64,000 nucleotides of DNA, from contig JAEWSZ010000171.1 in the NCBI GenBank assembly GCA_023397905.1, positions 1-64,000 on the forward strand, in the 5' to 3' direction. Positions 59,306-64,000 of the stretch are shown piece by piece. The stretch comes from Bacillota bacterium (GTDB lineage: Bacteria > Bacillota > Clostridia > Acetivibrionales > DSM-1351). Below the pieces are notes generated by a model. That model saw only the letters and a list, made by a program, of their open reading frames with translations, searched no databases and was not told the DNA's origin. The first letter of the stretch is position 1, and each line of letters starts with the position of its first letter. The translations under genes were made by a program, and so were the position numbers.

Positions 59306-60850
59306 TTATCTGATAATTTTTAAATACGGCTTTATTCCCATAACTTCCTCGAAAAAGTCCATATTTTCCTCAACGGACCATTTTTCAAGCAGAATATCTC
59401 TTGTTGAGTATATGGAAATCACCAGCAGTTCATTCTCCTGTTCTATTTCCAGTTTTTCTATTTTTTGCGTATGGGAACAGTCCATGGATTCGGCAAATTT
59501 CAAAATTGCCGCCAGCTTTGAAACCCTTATTTTATCCTTATCCGGCAGGCTGATATAATTGGCGTGCTGTCTGGAGGGAAGCTTTGAAGTGTGATAGTAG
59601 GCCACATTTGCTATTATATTCAATTCCTCGTCGGATATTCCCAACAGGCTCTGCATTCTGATTATATTATAGGACTGCCTTTCATGGCTGTTAAAGCCCA
59701 CATAGTTTCCCACATCATGCAGTATCGACGCCAGCTGCAGGTACAGGCGGTCATTGCCCGTCAATCTGCTTACCCCGAGAGTCTGATCAAAAATGGAAAT
59801 GGCCATCTTTGCTACATATGAAGCATGGTCCTTGTCCACATCATATTTTCCGGCGATTTTCCACACAGCGTTGATAATGTCGGTATTTATGCGGCTCTTG
59901 CTCTTCGCGGCCCTGTCGGCTGTCTCAAATAACAGGCCGTGCCTGTGTGACGCGACTGGAGCCAGAACCTCCTCCGCCTTTGTCATTTTTATGAAGGAAT
60001 AGAAAAGGATAACCGAAGGAAGCATGATTTCCGCAGAGCTTCTACCCATATCATAGGTGTCGGTTATCTGGTTAATACTCATATTTTTCAATTTATTGTA
60101 CAAACCTGCAAGGGCTTCAATTTTTATATATCTGATTTTTTCATCGTTAGTGGGCACTTCTTCTTCAACAATATTCAGGATCGTGTTGAGTTCCCCTCCA
60201 AGGCCGATAAAATTTTTTATTTTCATGCCTTTAATGGTGCCGCTCAGAAGGGAGAGCTTGCTCTCGATGAACTCCTCCATTATCTTCGGATAGTCTATGG
60301 TCATAGATTCCAGCCCCGCAAGGGTTTCTCTGAGCCTCAGTGAGCCCAGCTTCAGATACTCCGTAAAGACAAGCCTTCCATTTTTCTGAACCGAAACCTC
60401 CACCCCTCCCGAGGAAATATTTACTACCAGAACGGGCTTGTTTGACAGGGATTTCTTACCGTTTATGTTTGTTCTCAAGGCCAGATAGCTGTAAAACCTC
60501 TCCTGGGCATTGTTTATTATTTTTACCTTTATACCCGTCTTTATGCTGATCTGATCTATGACATATTCGCTGTTGTCGGCTTCCCTCAAACCGCTGGTCG
60601 CCACTGCAACGTGCTTTTCAACTCCGTAGTCCTTCATCAGCGCCGAAAATTTTTTCAGTATGTCACAGGTCTCATAAATAGTCTGTGCGGAAATTCGTCC
60701 GTCGTTAAAGGTATCCTTTCCTATGGATGAAGCTTTCACCACATCTTCAATAAACCTGACGCTTCCGTCGGGATAAATTTCAGCTATGGTCATGCTTATC
60801 TTATTTGAACCTATATCGATCGCAGCCACATTGCTATAGTCAGTAGTCAT
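59306..60850 (-). CDS. Ppx/GppA phosphatase with C-terminal HD-like domain
   Basis: The start at 60850 follows AGGAGAG by 6 bases; 54 upstream codons are open but lack a site. The 514-residue protein has the ASKHA start VAAIDIGSNKISMTIAEIYP, a helix AVATSGLREADNSE, then VLVVNISSGGVEVSV near residue 140 and GLGGEL near 212. The C-terminal part has ILHDVGNYVGFNSHERQSYN near residue 385, the HD pattern. It would hydrolyse polyphosphate or pppGpp and so oppose the kinase encoded 24 bp downstream. Confidence 0.88.
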   Translation of the reverse strand: MTTDYSNVAAIDIGSNKISMTIAEIYPDGSVRFIEDVVKASSIGKDTFNDGRISAQTIYETCDILKKFSALMKDYGVEKHVAVATSGLREADNSEYVIDQISIKTGIKVKIINNAQERFYSYLALRTNINGKKSLSNKPVLVVNISSGGVEVSVQKNGRLVFTEYLKLGSLRLRETLAGLESMTIDYPKIMEEFIESKLSLLSGTIKGMKIKNFIGLGGELNTILNIVEEEVPTNDEKIRYIKIEALAGLYNKLKNMSINQITDTYDMGRSSAEIMLPSVILFYSFIKMTKAEEVLAPVASHRHGLLFETADRAAKSKSRINTDIINAVWKIAGKYDVDKDHASYVAKMAISIFDQTLGVSRLTGNDRLYLQLASILHDVGNYVGFNSHERQSYNIIRMQSLLGISDEELNIIANVAYYHTSKLPSRQHANYISLPDKDKIRVSKLAAILKFAESMDCSHTQKIEKLEIEQENELLVISIYSTRDILLEKWSVEENMDFFEEVMGIKPYLKIIR

Positions 60851-61315
60851 AAATAACTCTCCTGCAGGCGCAAATTCGTATGAATATATTTTTAGAGAGC
60901 CACAAGGGCTTTTCCTGATATACGGGAAATACAACCGGCCCCGCCGGCAAAACACACCGGATGTACGCTTCACAAATTCCCGTGTATATGCCAATTCTAC
61001 AATATCTGACATAAAGTAACAACAAACTTAACCGAAAGTTTACATATGATATTTAAGTATAAGTGCAATAGGTTTAAGGTTATGTTAAAATGTGTTAAGA
61101 ATGCAAAACAAGTCTTCAGTGCAAGCATTGCATTACCAAAGTAAATTACGCTTGAAAGCCTTTGCCTTCCGGGCGAATATTGCTTTTAAGCCGGCTTTCA
61201 GCGCAGTTTGGGGTTGTATGATTTTTTATACTTCAGGAGGCTTCAGCCTCAAACCCAAACTATCGGCTTTCAGCCCAGAGTAATTGACTTTTGGCATAAC
61301 GGGATGGAGGAATTT

Positions 61316-62797
61316 ATGAACAGAATTGCAATCATAGATATCGGCTCGAACTCGGTCAGATTGATCATAGTGCAGATACAGGATTCGAGTAATTTTAATA
61401 TAATATATGAATTCAAGGAATCTGTCAGGCTTGGTGAGGATATGGGCAAGGATAACCAGCTTGACCATATGAGAATGAAAAGGGCCATAGATACTATTTC
61501 ATCCTTTAAAACCATATGTGAGTCCATGCATGCTGAAAAGATCATTGCCGTAGCCACGGAAGCCGTCCGCCGGGCTTCGAACCAGAGGGATTTTCTGGAC
61601 GGGGTACTGGCCAGGACAGGTATACCCGTGAGAGTTCTGTCAGGCAGTGAAGAAGCCTATTATGACTACATGGGCGTGATAAACAGCATGGATACGGCCG
61701 ACTGCCTGTTGGTGGACATAGGAGGCAGCAGCACCGAATTTATTCTGGTGAAAGGCCATGAGATAGTGGATTCACAGAGCATACCTTATGGCTCCATTTC
61801 GCTTACCGATATCTTTCACAGCAATTCCCGCGAGTTCAAAAGCTTTATTGCCTCAGTGCTGGATAACATACCGTGGATATACCAGGCAGACGGGCTGCCC
61901 ATAATAGGCATTGGAGGTACCTTCAGAAACATAGGGAAAATCAGCAGGAAAAGCAATGACTATCCTATAGACACCGCATATAATTACAGGCTTGAAAACG
62001 TCGACCTGGAAAATATACTGTTTTCCACCATCGACAAGCTTTCGGGCAAAATCAAAAAAATAAAAGGGCTTTCCAATGACAGGGCCGATATTTTCATAGG
62101 GCCTATTTACGCAATTTTTTGCATAATACATCTCTGCAAAACAAAGGATATTTTTATCAGCGGGAGCGGCGTCCGTGAAGGCCTGCTGTTTGAACATATC
62201 CTGGGCCATGGCGGAAAGATCGGGGACGTGCTGGACTATTCGCTGAAAAATATGATGCTGAATTTTGATGTGGACCAGAAGCACGCTTACAAGGTATATG
62301 AATTAACAGACAGCCTTTACAGCCAGCTGAGCCATTTATGCGCCGGGAGCCCCAGCGCCGGAAAAATTATAAAAACCGCTTCACTGCTCCATGACGCCGG
62401 AATAAAAATCAATTTCTACGACCACCACAAGCACACCTTTTACATGATACTGAATTCACGCATCAACGGGCTGTCCCACAAGGAACTGCTGATGTCGGCT
62501 TATACGGCGGCGCTGCACAGAAAAGACGAATTTAAAATAGACCTGCTGGGCTACAAAGCCATTATAGACCAACGTGACGCCCTTCTGATACAGCAGCTTG
62601 GCATTTTGCTCAAAATAGCCGAAAAACTGGATACCGGGCTAAACGGCAATGTCCGGAAGGTCAACTGCTCCTTTCACGACAACTCCGTAATACTCAAGCT
62701 GACCGCCCAAAACAGCACCGACCTGGAAATAGCCTGCGCCAACTCCTGTAAAAACACCTTTAAGCGGCTGTTCGGGAAAAAGCTGGTGATTGTGTGA
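61316..62797 (+). CDS. Second Ppx/GppA phosphatase, exopolyphosphatase type
   Basis: The start at 61316 follows GGAGG by 5 bases. The 493-residue protein reads IAIIDIGSNSVRLIIVQIQD at its start, EKIIAVATEAVRRASNQRDF near 82, LLVDIGGSSTEFILVKGHEI near 135 and IGIGGTFRNIGKISRKSNDY near 198, which are all Ppx/GppA motifs. The C-terminal half has SLLHDAGIKINFYDHHKHTF near 358, the HD-like pattern. It keeps the GGSST motif that is altered to SSGG in the other copy, so it is more likely to be an active exopolyphosphatase. It is divergent from the ppx-ppk pair; the gap of 465 bp holds no gene. Confidence 0.9.
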   Translation: MNRIAIIDIGSNSVRLIIVQIQDSSNFNIIYEFKESVRLGEDMGKDNQLDHMRMKRAIDTISSFKTICESMHAEKIIAVATEAVRRASNQRDFLDGVLARTGIPVRVLSGSEEAYYDYMGVINSMDTADCLLVDIGGSSTEFILVKGHEIVDSQSIPYGSISLTDIFHSNSREFKSFIASVLDNIPWIYQADGLPIIGIGGTFRNIGKISRKSNDYPIDTAYNYRLENVDLENILFSTIDKLSGKIKKIKGLSNDRADIFIGPIYAIFCIIHLCKTKDIFISGSGVREGLLFEHILGHGGKIGDVLDYSLKNMMLNFDVDQKHAYKVYELTDSLYSQLSHLCAGSPSAGKIIKTASLLHDAGIKINFYDHHKHTFYMILNSRINGLSHKELLMSAYTAALHRKDEFKIDLLGYKAIIDQRDALLIQQLGILLKIAEKLDTGLNGNVRKVNCSFHDNSVILKLTAQNSTDLEIACANSCKNTFKRLFGKKLVIV

Positions 62798-62930
62798 ATT
62801 CAGGAGTCAGGATTCAGAACTCAGGATTCAGAATAAAATTCTTAAAATCAGAAATCAGAATTCTACCTTTATGGTTTTATTCTGTACTCCTGCTTTTCCG
62901 GTTTTTTTCTGCACTCCTGCCTCCCTACTC
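62797..62930. repeat. Intergenic array of short ATTCAGGAGTCAGGATTC repeats
   Basis: AATTCAGGAGTCAGGATTCA and GAACTCAGGATTCAGAATAA start the array; GGTTTTATTCTGTACTCCTG and a diverged copy of it end it. The same words occur at 44160-44450, 53127-53166 and 55075-55112. The array separates the convergent ppx-like and flavodiiron genes. Confidence 0.7.
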
Positions 62931-64000
62931 TTTCAGCTTCCGCCCTATGCTCCTGCCCACCTCTACGCACTTTTCCAGCTCTTCGGCCGTGGGCCTGTAC
63001 TTGAAGCCCAGCGGCTCGGCGCAGATGGTCAGGCCTGCCTCGGCCAGCTTATCGCTTATTATTTTGTGGGCTTCTCCGCTCCATCCATAGGAACCAAAGC
63101 CCATGGCCAGTTTCCCTTTGGCTTTTAAGCCCTTCAGCTCATCCAGGAGGGCCGCGGTGGGCCTGAGTACAATGTTATTTACAGTACAGCTGCCTATTAA
63201 AACGGCATTTGCCTTGAATATTTCCACATTCAGGTCGCTCTTGTCCTTCGTGGCTATATTGAATATCCTGTAGTTGACCCCTTCCTCCTCAAGTCCCTTC
63301 CCAAGAGCCTCCGCTATGACCTGCGTGGAATGGTACATGGTATCGTATATAATGGTGGCATATCCTTCATTATAGCTGTCCTCCGACCACTCCAGATATT
63401 TTTCTATGATCTGCCCCGGATTTGTCCTCCATATAATGCCGTGGCTGGGCGCAATCATGTCTATATCAAGCTTCAGGGATAGGATCTGTTCAATCTTCTT
63501 TCTGATCAACGGCTTGAAGGGCCACAGTATATTGGCATAATATTTTATGGCTTCCTCATATAGCTCACAGTTATCCACCTCGTCGTTAAACAGGGATTTC
63601 GCGGAATAATGCTGCCCGAAGGCGTCATTTGATATTACCAGCTTTGCGCCTTCCACATATTCCAGCATGCTGTCTGGCCAGTGGATCATCTGCATCTCCA
63701 CAAATTTGAGCTTGTATTCGCCCAGATCCAGTGTATCCCCGGTTTTTACTATGTTAAAATTCCAGTCCTTGCCGAAATATTTCCTGATTATATCCGCGCC
63801 GTTTTTAGTGCAATAAATAGGGGTGTCGGGAATCTTCTCCATTATGAGCCCCAGGCTTCCCCCATGATCCGGCTCGCTGTGGTTTATTACAATAGCATCT
63901 ATATTGGCCAGGCCTATCTCTCTTTCAAGCTCCTCCACAAACTTTTCCTTGTGGGGATCCCACACCGTATCAATAAGTACGGTTTTTTTATCCTTTATAA
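62925..64000 (-). CDS. FprA-family flavodiiron protein (cut by window edge at its 5' end)
   Basis: The frame is open to the window end, giving 358 residues of a protein that is normally about 400. The metallo-beta-lactamase part has the di-iron motif INHSEPDHGGSLGLIMEKIP near the start (H-x-E-x-D-H), HWPDSMLEYVEGAKLVISND (H...D), and APSHGIIWRTNPG (H). The flavodoxin part has YATIIYDTMYHSTQVIAEAL near residue 250 and IGSCTVNN, then FGSYGWSGEAHKI near 305. It reduces O2 or NO to protect anaerobic metabolism. Confidence 0.93.
   Translation of the reverse strand, partial: IKDKKTVLIDTVWDPHKEKFVEELEREIGLANIDAIVINHSEPDHGGSLGLIMEKIPDTPIYCTKNGADIIRKYFGKDWNFNIVKTGDTLDLGEYKLKFVEMQMIHWPDSMLEYVEGAKLVISNDAFGQHYSAKSLFNDEVDNCELYEEAIKYYANILWPFKPLIRKKIEQILSLKLDIDMIAPSHGIIWRTNPGQIIEKYLEWSEDSYNEGYATIIYDTMYHSTQVIAEALGKGLEEEGVNYRIFNIATKDKSDLNVEIFKANAVLIGSCTVNNIVLRPTAALLDELKGLKAKGKLAMGFGSYGWSGEAHKIISDKLAEAGLTICAEPLGFKYRPTAEELEKCVEVGRSIGRKLKE

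Noticed and set aside
60851..61012. N-terminal extension of the ppx-like protein
   Set aside because: The typical family start VAAIDIGSNK begins just after the ATG at 60850, which has AGGAGAG; the earlier codons do not resemble the family.

Overview
The window looks like a chromosome segment of an anaerobic, low-to-mid-GC Gram-positive bacterium of the class Clostridia. The signs are strong AGGAGG-type ribosome binding sites, TTGACA/TATAAT-type promoters, a flavodiiron protein, a NifU-like/GGGtGRT protein pair, a bactofilin next to an M23 peptidase, a long class A PBP, and a polyphosphate kinase with two Ppx/GppA proteins. No species can be named from sequence alone, and no rRNA or tRNA gene was seen.

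The window has two halves. From about 1 to 42.6 kb it is accessory and full of debris. It starts with a DUF5131 gene, then an SDR and Old Yellow Enzyme pair with a divergent AraC regulator whose likely operator is visible. Next is a carbohydrate operon on the minus strand (lipoprotein solute-binding protein, two permeases, aldo/keto reductase, mutarotase-like protein, ADP-dependent sugar kinase family protein), controlled by a divergent AraR-like GntR/LacI-type regulator. From about 14.8 to 23.3 kb lie small minus-strand genes typical of polymorphic-toxin immunity and resistance banks (SUKH, Imm22, a TPR-Arr ADP-ribosyltransferase and unknowns), mixed with truncated or frameshifted genes and scraps of conjugative elements. 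A YezG-type immunity gene sits apart near 5 kb. From 23.4 to 33.2 kb there are stress, redox and regulatory genes, a RelA/SpoT-like synthetase and a diguanylate cyclase. A complete type I restriction-modification operon (33.7-41 kb) and a large serine recombinase (41.3-42.6 kb) follow, next to the 3' end of rlmD.

From about 42.7 kb to the end the content is core: rlmD, a ferritin-like protein, a YvlD-type membrane protein, a chemotaxis receptor, M23 peptidase plus bactofilin, a penicillin-binding protein, proB, a PAP2-type phosphatase, the GGGtGRT and NifU-like pair, ppk, two ppx/gppA genes, and a flavodiiron protein cut by the window edge.

The most unusual signal is a decayed repeat family found only in the accessory half, always in one orientation. 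Read on the minus strand it keeps the echo of one protein C-terminus, with R-H-[TV]-E followed by hydrophobic residues, which resembles the end of RlmD/TrmA-family methyltransferases. Two copies continue into about 165-bp direct repeats that flank the diguanylate cyclase gene. Other notable points are the 5' end of a group II intron placed exactly after a 17-bp perfect terminator-like hairpin, a highly structured leader before the M23 gene, an amber codon that splits one unknown gene, and a mutarotase that lacks the usual catalytic glutamate.
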